Assembly: GCF_900112045.1 (NCBI RefSeq)
Contig: NZ_FOJW01000008.1
Location: 1-64,000 of the forward strand
From: Lentibacillus halodurans
GTDB taxonomy: Bacteria; Bacillota; Bacilli; Bacillales; Amphibacillaceae
Length of the DNA stretch: 64,000 bases
Direction: 5' to 3'
A program made the position numbers and the translations under genes. This document shows positions 26,753 to 36,127 of the stretch, in pieces (position 1 is the first letter of the stretch; the number at the start of each line of letters is the position of its first letter). A model generated the notes under the pieces. The model was not told where the DNA came from. It saw nothing but the letters and a program-made list of their open reading frames with translations, and searched no databases.

Positions 26753-26755
26753 GTT

Positions 26756-27859
26756 ATGGAACGATTTGAATATGCTGATAACTCAATAGGTGACAGGGAA
26801 ATCCTGGTTGCTGTCCCGTCTATCGTGATCGGAGTTGGGGTATTATCAATGCCGAGAGATATAGCAAGCGCGACGATCGCTGTCGACGGAATTATTACAA
26901 TCGTTGCTGGAGGGCTGCTGGCTATACTGCTAACATGGTTTACAGCTAAATTAGCATCACAATTTCCGCAGCAAAACTTTATTGACTATGCCTCCCTCAT
27001 TACAACCAGACCCTTTGGAATCGTGCTGACCTTGTTATTGGCGGTTCAGGGCTTCATGCTGGCGGCTTTTGAAACACGTGTGATTGCCGATGTTGCAAAA
27101 CAATATTTGTTTGACCAGACACCCTATGGTGCAGTTGGTCTATCATTTTTATTAGTAGTCGTATATGCGATTTCAGGTTCGCGGACAGGACTGTTCCGCC
27201 TGAATATGATGTTCTTTCCTATTATTTTGATCATCTCAATACTTGTCATGCTGCTTACAACGGGGCTGTTTGAGGGAGGTAACTTGCTCCCCGTTTTAAA
27301 GACGGGTGTCAGCGGGCATTGGGATGCGCTTAAACAAAGCATTTTTTCCTACATTGGGTTTAGTTTTCTGCTATTTTATACGTCGCTGGTCAAGAAACCA
27401 AAAAATGTTCCTAAAAAGGCTTGTATCGGCATGTCAGTTGCGGTGTTTTTGTATGCTTTAATCTATGTCATGTGTGTTGCTGTATTTGGCAATCTGGCTG
27501 CAGGCAACCTCCTTTACCCCACTATTGAGCTAGCCAAAAATGTGCAAATTCCGGGTGGTTTTTTTGAACGGTTTGAATCATTGTTCTTTGTGATTTGGAT
27601 TATGGCCATTTTTAATACAACGGCAATGGCGTTCGATGCTGGAGTGTTCGCACTGAATTCCATATTTAAGAAAGACCGGAAAATGCAGTTGATTTTTCTG
27701 CTGGCGCCATTGATTTACATTATCGCCATGCTTCCCAATGACATTGCTGAGGTTTCTGCTTTCGGAGTGTTTGTCAGTTATTATGGAACGACCATGACTG
27801 CTATTATCACTATATTACTGTTGATGATTGCAAGATGGAGAGGGGTTACGAAGCAATGA
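26756..27859 (+). CDS. GerB-family spore germination permease-like protein
   Basis: The 367-residue protein has about ten membrane helices and the APC-superfamily pattern of GerAB proteins, beginning with a short cytoplasmic segment (NSIGDREILVAVPSIVIGVG). In this family the subunit binds the germinant. It starts three bases after the gerA-type stop and its stop overlaps the gerC-type start (ATGA). Confidence 0.93.
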   Translation: MERFEYADNSIGDREILVAVPSIVIGVGVLSMPRDIASATIAVDGIITIVAGGLLAILLTWFTAKLASQFPQQNFIDYASLITTRPFGIVLTLLLAVQGFMLAAFETRVIADVAKQYLFDQTPYGAVGLSFLLVVVYAISGSRTGLFRLNMMFFPIILIISILVMLLTTGLFEGGNLLPVLKTGVSGHWDALKQSIFSYIGFSFLLFYTSLVKKPKNVPKKACIGMSVAVFLYALIYVMCVAVFGNLAAGNLLYPTIELAKNVQIPGGFFERFESLFFVIWIMAIFNTTAMAFDAGVFALNSIFKKDRKMQLIFLLAPLIYIIAMLPNDIAEVSAFGVFVSYYGTTMTAIITILLLMIARWRGVTKQ

Positions 27860-29028
27860 CTGTGCGCAGATGTTTCCGTATACTACTCTATTTGTCCATG
27901 ATTTTTGTTTTATCAGGGTGCTGGGACCGGGTGGAAATTGAAGATCGAGGATTTGTGGTCGGTATTACGATCGATTTGGCTGAAAATAGCGGACCTGATG
28001 AAAATAAGGTGGCCATTACAAATCAGTTCGTTGTGCCATCCGGTTTAGGAGGACCAAGTCAAGGCGGAAGTGAAAAACAGGCTTTTGCCAATTTAACAGC
28101 AAGTGGTAAAAGCCTATTCGCCATTGAAAGGGAAATGGCCACGCTTGTAAGCCGCGCGCCCTTTTTACCACATTTACAGCTTATTGCGGTTTCAAGTGAA
28201 CTGGCACAGAAGGAAAATCTGTTTTCTGATGTAATGGATCTGTTCATCCGTGATCATGAAATGCGCAGGGAGGTGGATGTTGTAATTGTTGATGGTGAGG
28301 CCAAACCAATACTCGATATCCGGCCTGAAAATGAACAATTGCCGGTTATGCATATCCAGTCAATTATGGAAAACAGTTTTAAAAACGCAGGGGTCATCCA
28401 GCCGCTAAAGATTGGAGAACTTCATGAACATCTTTTGAACAACAGAAGTTATGTCATTCCGAGAATGATTCAAAATGGAAACACACTGAACTACTCTGGA
28501 ATAGGTGTTTTCCACGGTGACAGTAACCAAATGGTCGGAACGCTTAATCAGGAAGAAACGAGAGGTTACATTTTGATAACTGGAGAGCAGAACGGCGGCA
28601 ATGTGAAAGTTGAAACAGATGATGAGCCAATAACGCTGGAGATCATGAGTATTAATAGTTCGATGAAAATAACGGATAAAACGAAAGCGAATATTGGCGT
28701 CACTGTCAATACGGAAGTGGAAGCGTTAATTGCTGAAACATTTGGGTCAGGAAATATGACAACGAAGGGGAAAATGAAAGAACTCGAGGGAAAGGCTGAG
28801 GCGAAAATGGAAAGGCTTATGAACCAGACGATTCATAAGGTGCAAGAAGAATTAAATGCTGACATATTAGGGGTCAACAGGGTGTTAAATCAGTATCATT
28901 ATGATTTTTGGCAGGAAATCGAGAAAGACTGGGATCACGGCAGAAACTATTTCAGAGATGCCAGTATCGATGTATCGGCTAATGTCAATGTTCAATCATC
29001 CGGTGCTGCGGATCAGACAAAAAATTAG
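27856..29028 (+). CDS. Ger(x)C family germination lipoprotein
   Basis: ATG 27856 was chosen because GAGAGGGG lies upstream and it overlaps the previous stop. The 390-residue lipoprotein has lipobox LSGC (Cys22) followed by the family hallmark WDRVEIEDRGFVVGI. The rest is the Ger(x)C three-domain beta/alpha part, ending in a segment with YHYDFWQEIEKDW. It would be anchored on the outer face of the inner spore membrane. Confidence 0.93.
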   Translation: MTVRRCFRILLYLSMIFVLSGCWDRVEIEDRGFVVGITIDLAENSGPDENKVAITNQFVVPSGLGGPSQGGSEKQAFANLTASGKSLFAIEREMATLVSRAPFLPHLQLIAVSSELAQKENLFSDVMDLFIRDHEMRREVDVVIVDGEAKPILDIRPENEQLPVMHIQSIMENSFKNAGVIQPLKIGELHEHLLNNRSYVIPRMIQNGNTLNYSGIGVFHGDSNQMVGTLNQEETRGYILITGEQNGGNVKVETDDEPITLEIMSINSSMKITDKTKANIGVTVNTEVEALIAETFGSGNMTTKGKMKELEGKAEAKMERLMNQTIHKVQEELNADILGVNRVLNQYHYDFWQEIEKDWDHGRNYFRDASIDVSANVNVQSSGAADQTKN

Positions 29029-29046
29029 AGGGATGTGTGGTAAGGT

Positions 29047-29199
29047 ATGTGGCAATATTTGATGGAACAGTTACCAGAAATATGGGTACTGGTTTGTGCA
29101 GTGCTTGTTTTTGCGATATCCTACACGATTTATAAAGTGAATGAAAAACTGCATAAATTTGGGGATCCTCCTTGGAAAAAAGAGAACGGCCGGCAGTAA
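29047..29199 (+). CDS. Small single-helix membrane protein after gerC, 50 residues
   Basis: ATG 29047 begins a frame starting MWQYLMEQLPEIW, with one membrane helix (VLVCAVLVFAISYTIY) and a charged tail ending KKENGRQ. It lies 18 bases after the gerC-type stop on the same strand. Small membrane proteins accompany several Bacillus germinant receptor operons (the 'D' subunits), usually with two helices; this one has one. The ribosome site (AAGG/GAGGG) is weak. Confidence 0.55.
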   Translation: MWQYLMEQLPEIWVLVCAVLVFAISYTIYKVNEKLHKFGDPPWKKENGRQ

Positions 29200-29257
29200 T
29201 AGAAGCAAACCCACCTCCTGTATCAGAAAATCGGCAACAGCCATGCAACGTGGTACA

Positions 29258-29697
29258 ATAAAGTGAAACTTCATTCAGCGGGTGTACTTTCCGCTGAATG
29301 ATAGTTGAACAGAATCGGACATTTACGGGCAGTTAATCCTACGGTTAAATTTTTGAATATCAAATCAGTTTATAAATGAGGATTTACTGCCCGTTATATG
29401 CGGGATAAAGTGAAACTTCATTCAGCGGGTGTACTTTCCGCTGAATGATAGTTGAACAGAATCGGACATTTACGGGCAGTTAATCCTACGGTTAAATTTT
29501 TGAATATCAAATCAGTTTATAAATGAGGATTTACTGCCCGTTATATGCGGGATAAAGTGAAACTTCATTCAGTCGGGCGTTTCCCCCCACTGAATGTTAG
29601 TTGAATCGAATCGGACATTTACGGACAGTTGCTCTCCGCATAAATTTTTCGCATGTATTAAATCAGGCAGCGGAAGCGTACTGCCTGTTAAGGCGGG
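29258..29697 (+). repeat. Triple tandem repeat, 147-bp unit (intergenic repeat family, copy B)
   Basis: Three head-to-tail units start at 29258, 29405 and 29552. The first two look identical base for base; the third (146 bp) is diverged. Each unit has AAAGTGAAACTTCATTCAG, a short hairpin (CATTCAGCGG/CCGCTGAATG), a constant linker with TTGAACAGAATCGGACAT, and a long terminal hairpin with ACGGGCAGT/ACTGCCCGT arms, ending in CGGG. No frame is conserved. Together with its flanks it fills the gap between the germination operon and the amidase gene. Confidence 0.9.
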
Positions 29698-29729
29698 ATA
29701 AAGAATAACAGTTGACCAGGAGGAATAAG

Positions 29730-31226
29730 ATGAAACTGCAAACATACGTGCAATTGGATGCAACGGATATAGCCGAACTGATACAAATGAAGGAAATAAG
29801 CCCGGCTGAATTTCTGGAGCTTGCTTTTCAGCGGCTTGATGACCTCAATCCATCGTTGAATGCTGTGATCCATCATCATAAAACACGAGCCATGGCTGAT
29901 GCGAAAAGTGTGAATACCGAACAACCCTTTGCAGGTGTGCCAATGTTATTGAAAAACCTTTCACAGTCACTTGAAGGTGATCCGCTCACATCTTCCTCGA
30001 AACTAATGAAGGAGACAATCAGTAACCAGGACTCCAATTTTGTCGGAAAATTGCGTGATGCCGGGTTTTTGTTTATGGGACATACGAATACACCAGAATT
30101 TGGATTGAAAAATATTACCGAACCGGCCTTGTACGGTCCGACACGTAATCCTTGGCATACAAAGCACTCACCGGGTGGCTCCAGTGGTGGATCAGCTGCG
30201 GCGATTGCTGCTGGTATTGTTCCGGCAGCGGGCGCCAGTGATGGCGGGGGATCAATCCGGATTCCTGCTTCATTCACCGGGCTCTTCGGGTTAAAACCGA
30301 CACGCGGACGCACACCGGTCGGGCCTGGTGCTGGACGGCAGTGGCAAGGGGCCTCCATTGATTTTGTGCTGAGCCGGAGTGTGCGTGACAGCGCGGCACT
30401 ACTGGATATCCTGCAAACGGTTCAGCCTGAGGCGGCATTTCAGACACCGGCATTCCCAGGGATTTACAAAGCGGAGATGGCGACACCATATAAGGAACCG
30501 CTCCATATTGCCTATACAACAACATCACCGGTCGGCACACCCGTATCAGATGATGCAAGAGAAGCGGTTGCTAAAACCGTACGCTGGCTGGAAAACACAG
30601 GACATATTATCGAGGAAAAGGATCATGATGTTGATGGCGTTCAGTTAATGCAAGACTATTATCTTATGAACAGTGGTGAAATTTCAGCAGTTACAGCCCG
30701 ACTTGAACGCTCGTTGGGCCGACAGCTGACGCCTGACGATGTTGAATTCGAGACATGGCTATTGCATCAAGCGGGCAAATCGGTATCTGCCGCACAATTT
30801 TCAGCCAGTCTGGCCTCATGGGATGTGGCGGCAGCACATATGGCGGCCTTTCACCGGACGTATGACCTTTTCATCACACCGGCAACAGCTTACACAGCAC
30901 CGGAAGTAGGTGAGCTTACCTATTCACCAACTGAACAACAAGGCTGGCGCGAGAAAATGGAGAAGGCCGATAACACTGAACAGCAGGCGGTCATTTGGGA
31001 TATATTTTTGCCGAGCCTTACGTATACACCATTCACGCAACTGGCAAATCTGACCGGCCAGCCGGCAATGTCCGTACCTGTACATCTTTCAATGGAAGGT
31101 CTGCCATTAGGCGTGCAAGTGATGGCAGGCAAAGGCAGAGAGGACTTGCTGCTGAAACTAGCCTATCAGCTGGAACAATCAGATATTTGGATCGGTATGA
31201 AAGGCAATCCCATGCTGAACGTTTAA
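29730..31226 (+). CDS. Amidase signature family enzyme
   Basis: ATG 29730 follows AGGAGG. The 498-residue protein has the amidase signature: the catalytic lysine region (MLLKNLSQ), the glycine/serine-rich stretch SPGGSSGGSAAAIAAG carrying the Ser-cisSer pair, and DGGGSIRIPASF with the nucleophile. Length and spacing suggest a stand-alone amide hydrolase related to 6-aminohexanoate cyclic dimer hydrolase or GatA-like amidases rather than the tRNA amidotransferase itself. No signal peptide. Upstream is the triple repeat, downstream yeaC, neither of which shows a substrate. Confidence 0.9.
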   Translation: MKLQTYVQLDATDIAELIQMKEISPAEFLELAFQRLDDLNPSLNAVIHHHKTRAMADAKSVNTEQPFAGVPMLLKNLSQSLEGDPLTSSSKLMKETISNQDSNFVGKLRDAGFLFMGHTNTPEFGLKNITEPALYGPTRNPWHTKHSPGGSSGGSAAAIAAGIVPAAGASDGGGSIRIPASFTGLFGLKPTRGRTPVGPGAGRQWQGASIDFVLSRSVRDSAALLDILQTVQPEAAFQTPAFPGIYKAEMATPYKEPLHIAYTTTSPVGTPVSDDAREAVAKTVRWLENTGHIIEEKDHDVDGVQLMQDYYLMNSGEISAVTARLERSLGRQLTPDDVEFETWLLHQAGKSVSAAQFSASLASWDVAAAHMAAFHRTYDLFITPATAYTAPEVGELTYSPTEQQGWREKMEKADNTEQQAVIWDIFLPSLTYTPFTQLANLTGQPAMSVPVHLSMEGLPLGVQVMAGKGREDLLLKLAYQLEQSDIWIGMKGNPMLNV

Positions 31227-31374
31227 AATAAAGTCTATTGGCACATAATAAATCTAGCAGTTATTATTTGAAAGAATTTCTGTAAACAAACTTGAACTTC
31301 TACTGCTTTTACTTCATAAGTCATCTTTAGTATAGTTAAAATGTAATAGTGTATGCTGGGGAGGAGTTTACTGA

Positions 31375-32340
31375 ATGATGCAGGATACTGTAGTCTATAA
31401 TGAGAAGATTGAGAGAGTTTTAGACAATGTAAATAAAGTTATGATTGGTAAAGCGGAAGAAGCAACGCTAAGCATTGTTGCCCTCCTGGCGCAAGGTCAT
31501 ATTTTACTGGAAGATGTACCGGGTGTCGGGAAAACGATGCTGGTCAGGGCGCTGGCGAAATCACTGAATTGTGACTTCAGAAGAATTCAGTTTACACCTG
31601 ATTTGCTTCCGGCTGATGTAACAGGTGTATCTATTTATAATCCGAAAGATCTGGAATTCGAATTTCGTCCAGGGCCGATTCTTGGCAATATTGTGCTTGC
31701 TGATGAGATTAACCGTACGTCACCAAAGACACAATCTGCGCTGCTTGAAGGTATGGAAGAAAAGAATGTGACCGTGGATGGCAATACGATTTCGCTAAAA
31801 AGTCCATTCTTTGTGATGGCCACACAAAACCCGATCGAGTATGAAGGGACTTATTCGCTTCCTGAGGCACAGCTTGACCGGTTCATTTTAAAGATGAAAC
31901 TGGGTTATCCTTCAGCCAGCGAGGAAATGCAGATGCTTGAAATGACATCCAAAAACCATCCGATTGAGGACATTTCAGCTGTGATGGAGAAAGAGGAATT
32001 GTTGTCTGTTCAGGAAGAAGTTAAAAATGTTTATATTGATCAGAATGTGCAGCGATATATTATCAATCTGGTAAGCGGGACACGGAGTCATCATGCTATT
32101 TATCTCGGAGTAAGTCCACGTGGTTCAATTGCTTTAATGAAAGCAGCGAAGGCATACGCTTATATTCATGGCCGTGATTATGTATTGCCGGATGACGTTA
32201 AGTATTTAGCACCATTCATACTGGCCCACAGGATCATTTTAAATCCCGAAGCAAAATATGATGGGTTTACGAGTGATTCGATTATTGAACATATCGTCAA
32301 AAACACGCATGTTCCGATTCGAAAGGAATTCAATTCATGA
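31375..32340 (+). CDS. yeaC: MoxR-type AAA ATPase YeaC
   Basis: The 321-residue AAA+ protein has Walker A (GVGKTM), Walker B (VLADEINR) and the MoxR segment SPKTQSALLEGMEE. MoxR ATPases act as chaperones for maturing protein complexes, normally coupled to DUF58/VWA-type proteins. The start follows GGGGAGGAG. Its stop overlaps the yeaD start. Order yeaC-yeaD-yebA-guaA matches Bacillus subtilis. Confidence 0.92.
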   Translation: MMQDTVVYNEKIERVLDNVNKVMIGKAEEATLSIVALLAQGHILLEDVPGVGKTMLVRALAKSLNCDFRRIQFTPDLLPADVTGVSIYNPKDLEFEFRPGPILGNIVLADEINRTSPKTQSALLEGMEEKNVTVDGNTISLKSPFFVMATQNPIEYEGTYSLPEAQLDRFILKMKLGYPSASEEMQMLEMTSKNHPIEDISAVMEKEELLSVQEEVKNVYIDQNVQRYIINLVSGTRSHHAIYLGVSPRGSIALMKAAKAYAYIHGRDYVLPDDVKYLAPFILAHRIILNPEAKYDGFTSDSIIEHIVKNTHVPIRKEFNS

Positions 32341-33605
32341 ACGGTACGCTCAGGTTTGCAGGCAAATTAAGTCTTGTTATCGCTCTGCTCTTGCTGCTTT
32401 TGTCCTATGCTATGTTCCAGGGCGGATTTGTAAGCTGGTTTCTGTTTTTTGGCGCTTTACCGATTTTCCTGTACCACCTAGGGCTTTTGTTTTATCCGAT
32501 AAAAAATTGGCGTGTAACAAGGAGTCTTTCCCGGCACGTCACCAGAGCCGGAGACCATGTGCAGGTGAACCTTCTTATCAAACGATCCATTCCATTTCCA
32601 TTATATTATTGTATTTGTGAGGAAATTTTCCCGGACTCACTGCAGAAAGTGGATGATTCTCATGAGCGTTATCGCTATCTGGCGCAGCCGGGCAAACTGC
32701 ACATCGCCCGCAAAATCAAAAAAATCGTCTTCCCAGGATTCCGCCGTGTGATCGAGTTGCCCTATTTTATTGAGCAGCTGCCGCGTGGTGAACATCAGCT
32801 GCAGGCAGTGCGGATCCGGACTGGTGATGTATTCGGAATCATTACAAAAGAGCATATTTTTCATGTTGAAGACCAGATAGCAGTTTTTCCAAATGAACGC
32901 CCTGTTCAGCTGGGAGAAAACATGAATAGCTATGAGCAAGGGTCAGTTTCCTCACAATCTATAAATCTAAAAAATACAAATGTCGCAACTGGTATCCGGG
33001 AGTATACACCGGGTGATAAGTTTTCCTGGATTGACTGGAAGCAGACTGCAAGGAAGAATACTGTCATTACAAAAGAATTTGAACAGGAAAAAAGTACAGA
33101 TACCGTGGTTGTATTGGACGCCTGCTACCACCAAGGAATCAATGACCTGGCATTTGAAACGGGGATTGAACTGACCATGTCGCTGCTTGGATCAATTCAG
33201 AAACGGACGTCACAGGCAGGCTTTTTGTCAATCGGGGGCAATACCGTTTATCTTCCACTGCATCATGATCCAGCCAAGAAAGACTGGATCAAACAGCATT
33301 TGACGAGGATTCAGCCTGGTGGAACGATTCGGACTTCTGTGAAATTAAGGGAAGAAATGATGCAAATCACTCCTGGTGCCAATATCATTCTCGTTACGAC
33401 CCATTTGGAAAATGAATTCCAGAATGCAGTCAGGCAGATCAGACAACGCAACAAAAAATTCATCATTATTTTCATCCAAGCTTCAGAACTAATATCAAAG
33501 CATGAACTAAACATGATCAGGCAGCTGCGGGCTGATGGTATCGTGATCAATGTACTGACGGAAAATGAATTAGCCAGGAAAATCATTGAGGTGAGTATTG
33601 TATGA
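32337..33605 (+). CDS. yeaD: DUF58 domain protein YeaD
   Basis: The 422-residue protein has two N-terminal membrane helices (about 8-55) and a DUF58 domain with the hallmark IREYTPGDKFSWIDWKQTAR, followed by a VWA-like fold (VVVLDACYHQ). It overlaps yeaC upstream and yebA downstream by four bases each, so the three are translated in step. The MoxR-DUF58-transglutaminase set is widely conserved; its biochemical role is poorly known. Confidence 0.92.
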   Translation: MNGTLRFAGKLSLVIALLLLLLSYAMFQGGFVSWFLFFGALPIFLYHLGLLFYPIKNWRVTRSLSRHVTRAGDHVQVNLLIKRSIPFPLYYCICEEIFPDSLQKVDDSHERYRYLAQPGKLHIARKIKKIVFPGFRRVIELPYFIEQLPRGEHQLQAVRIRTGDVFGIITKEHIFHVEDQIAVFPNERPVQLGENMNSYEQGSVSSQSINLKNTNVATGIREYTPGDKFSWIDWKQTARKNTVITKEFEQEKSTDTVVVLDACYHQGINDLAFETGIELTMSLLGSIQKRTSQAGFLSIGGNTVYLPLHHDPAKKDWIKQHLTRIQPGGTIRTSVKLREEMMQITPGANIILVTTHLENEFQNAVRQIRQRNKKFIIIFIQASELISKHELNMIRQLRADGIVINVLTENELARKIIEVSIV

Positions 33606-35791
33606 GTACAAAAATTCCGTTCCTATACACCTCACTTTTATATATTTGTGCCTTTATTTTATTTCTGGAGTGGCTTTATCCTGTTAATCAAATCGGTGAC
33701 GTGACGAATATGACGGTATTCATTATATATACACTGTTCTGCTTCTTTATTTCGATGCTTGGTGTGAAATGGTGGCTGTCTATGCCATTGAAAGGATTTG
33801 GACTGCTGTTTGTGATTGACAGTCTCTTTATGGCACCCCCGATGTTAAGCAGAATGTGGGTTGAACAATTACTGGCGGAACTCGGGTTCAACCTGAATGC
33901 TTTATTTGCGCAGCAATGGTATGAAATGACCCCATTGTTTCGCAGTGTGTTATTTTTGCTGCTGATTTGGATGCTGAGCTACTTATTATACTATTGGTTT
34001 ATCGTCATGAAGCGCATTTTTATATTCATCTTGCTGACATTTATTTACTTGAGTCTATTGGATACATTTACGGTTTATGACGCAAATGCTGCCATTGTGC
34101 GCACGTTTATCGTATCGTTTACAGCATTGGGTATGTCGAATTTTTTCAAAGAGATGAACCGGGAGTCAATCCGTTTCCCGTGGGTGAAAAAAGCTCCAGT
34201 GTGGGTAGTTCCGCTTGCTGCGGTTGTTCTATTTTCGACATTAATCGGTTATGCTGCACCAAAATTTGATTCGCAATGGCCTGATCCGGTTCCATTTATC
34301 CACAGTGCTGCCGAAAATGCAGGTGGATTAGGCAATGGAGCAGGTATACAAAAAGTCGGGTATGGTGAAAATGACAGCAGGTTAGGCGGATCCTTCGTAC
34401 AGGATTATTCGCCTGTTTTTCAGGCGGCAGCTCAAGATGAACACTACTGGCGTGTGGAAACAAAGGATGTATATACCGGGAAAGGCTGGGAAAAGTCCCG
34501 TGATCCACAATTTGAATTGCAGCAACACAGCAATATTACGTTTACAACATTTTCAGAAAATGTGGAGACAGAAGAATTCAATACCATACTGGATTTTCAG
34601 GACGAGCGTTACATGGAAAAACTCGTCTATCCGTACGGTATTTCGCAGGTAGAGCCGGAAGAAAACGTCGATTTGCAATTGGAGAACCGCTTCGGGGAAA
34701 TCCGGACAGAGCGTAATGGAGATGGAATACATCTTGATCAATATACGATCACTTATGAAACACCGTCATTTGCGATTGATGAACTGCGTGAAGCAAGTCC
34801 TGAAGATGATCCGGAGACGATTAAAGAGCACTATACGCAGCTCCCGGACGATTTGCCGGATCGCGTAGGCGAGTTGGCAGCAGATGTGACGGAAGCGGAT
34901 AACAATCGTTATGATCAGGCCCGTTCCATTGAGTCTTATTTTGGGAGGAATGGGTTTGCGTATCAGATCAGTGATGTGCCTGTTCCTGAAGAAAATCAGG
35001 ATTATGTCGATCAGTTTCTGTTTGAATCACAGGTCGGTTATTGTGACAATTACTCTACTTCCATGGTTGTGTTGCTGCGGTCTCTCGATATCCCGGCCCG
35101 CTGGGTAAAAGGGTTTACAAGTGGCGAAGTTGTTCAGCATGGTGACACAGAGGATGACTATGATATTTATGAGGTAACCAATGCCAATGCTCATTCCTGG
35201 GTTGAAGTTTATTTTCCGGGTTCAGGCTGGGTGCCGTTTGAGCCGACACAAGGCTTTTCGAACTTGACTGACTTTCATATGAATTTGGATGAAACAGATC
35301 AGGACGATACGGAAGATTCTCCAGACCTGGAGACGCCTGAAGAGCAATCGGAAGAGCAGCTTGAGGAAGAGGAAACAACACCTGCTGCAGCTCAAAACGA
35401 TAACAACTTTGGCAATTTTGAAATGAATTGGTGGTATGTGCTGATTAGCGTGGCAGTCGCTTCACTGATAGTCTTCCTTTTCTACAGAACAAGATTTCGC
35501 TGGAAAACAGCGTATTTATTCCGGAAGCTGCAGCGGAGGAATGATGCCAAAACATTTCAGGATGCCTATCATTGTCTGCTGGATCTGCTCGCACATCAGG
35601 GTCTTGCCAAAAAGCCTGACCAGACATTGCGGGAATTCGCCAATCGGATTGACGCTCGTTATAGCACAGATACGATGAATCATTTAACCAAACATTATGA
35701 ACAAATACTTTATAAAAATGAAGTAAACGATCAGGAAACAGTCAAATTAAGCCAATTATGGAAAAATTTAATGAAGCAGATCATGGCTTGA
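33602..35791 (+). CDS. yebA: Transglutaminase-like membrane protein YebA
   Basis: The 729-residue protein has about six N-terminal membrane helices, a large outer region, a transglutaminase-like core with Cys near residue 481 (SQVGYCDNYSTSMV) and His near 530 (NAHSWVEVYF), followed by PFEPT, one more helix near 610 and a cytoplasmic DUF4129-like tail. An acidic low-complexity stretch (about 560-600) precedes the last helix. The catalytic Cys and His are present, so peptide cross-linking or hydrolysis is possible. Substrate unknown. Confidence 0.9.
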   Translation: MSTKIPFLYTSLLYICAFILFLEWLYPVNQIGDVTNMTVFIIYTLFCFFISMLGVKWWLSMPLKGFGLLFVIDSLFMAPPMLSRMWVEQLLAELGFNLNALFAQQWYEMTPLFRSVLFLLLIWMLSYLLYYWFIVMKRIFIFILLTFIYLSLLDTFTVYDANAAIVRTFIVSFTALGMSNFFKEMNRESIRFPWVKKAPVWVVPLAAVVLFSTLIGYAAPKFDSQWPDPVPFIHSAAENAGGLGNGAGIQKVGYGENDSRLGGSFVQDYSPVFQAAAQDEHYWRVETKDVYTGKGWEKSRDPQFELQQHSNITFTTFSENVETEEFNTILDFQDERYMEKLVYPYGISQVEPEENVDLQLENRFGEIRTERNGDGIHLDQYTITYETPSFAIDELREASPEDDPETIKEHYTQLPDDLPDRVGELAADVTEADNNRYDQARSIESYFGRNGFAYQISDVPVPEENQDYVDQFLFESQVGYCDNYSTSMVVLLRSLDIPARWVKGFTSGEVVQHGDTEDDYDIYEVTNANAHSWVEVYFPGSGWVPFEPTQGFSNLTDFHMNLDETDQDDTEDSPDLETPEEQSEEQLEEEETTPAAAQNDNNFGNFEMNWWYVLISVAVASLIVFLFYRTRFRWKTAYLFRKLQRRNDAKTFQDAYHCLLDLLAHQGLAKKPDQTLREFANRIDARYSTDTMNHLTKHYEQILYKNEVNDQETVKLSQLWKNLMKQIMA

Positions 35792-35844
35792 CGCCATCCT
35801 GATTGATTAGTAGAATAAATGAGTATTAAAAGATGACTATAATG

Positions 35845-36010
35845 CCATTCATATATCCTCGATAATATGGTTCGAAAGTTTCTACCGGAGCACCGCAAAT
35901 GCTCTGACTATGAAGGCGGAATTTCAATAGGTGATGTATGATTCAACCTGGATTTCTGCCTTCGTGTAGCTATAGGCTGCATATTGGCAGGGGTTCAGGT
36001 TATTTTAATA
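35845..36010 (+). promoter_or_regulatory. Guanine-class purine riboswitch with terminator, upstream of guaA
   Basis: The aptamer (about 35845-35918) shows the purine riboswitch core: ATAATATGG, GTTTCTACCGG, the P3 stem GAGCA/TGCTC, and CTGACTATGAAG. The discriminating base in GACTA is C, as in guanine-binding members (adenine binders have GATTA). A 16-bp GU-rich stem (35945-35960 with 35986-36001) followed by ATTTTAAT forms the terminator, and GAAGGCGGAAT of the P1 side can pair with ATTTCTGCCTTC to prevent it. Guanine should therefore switch guaA off. Confidence 0.88.
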
Positions 36011-36127
36011 GGAGACTGGGCGAACACGAGGATAGCAGTATATATAAATCTTTCAATTTAATCGCGTGAACAACCAACAGTGTCATCATAATGAAGAAAA
36101 ACGCAGATTTGTTAGGAGCGGACGTAC

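Noticed and set aside
29258-29697. Tandem repeats considered as a CRISPR array
   Set aside because: Units are 147 bp, contiguous, with no short direct repeats alternating with unique spacers and no cas genes nearby.
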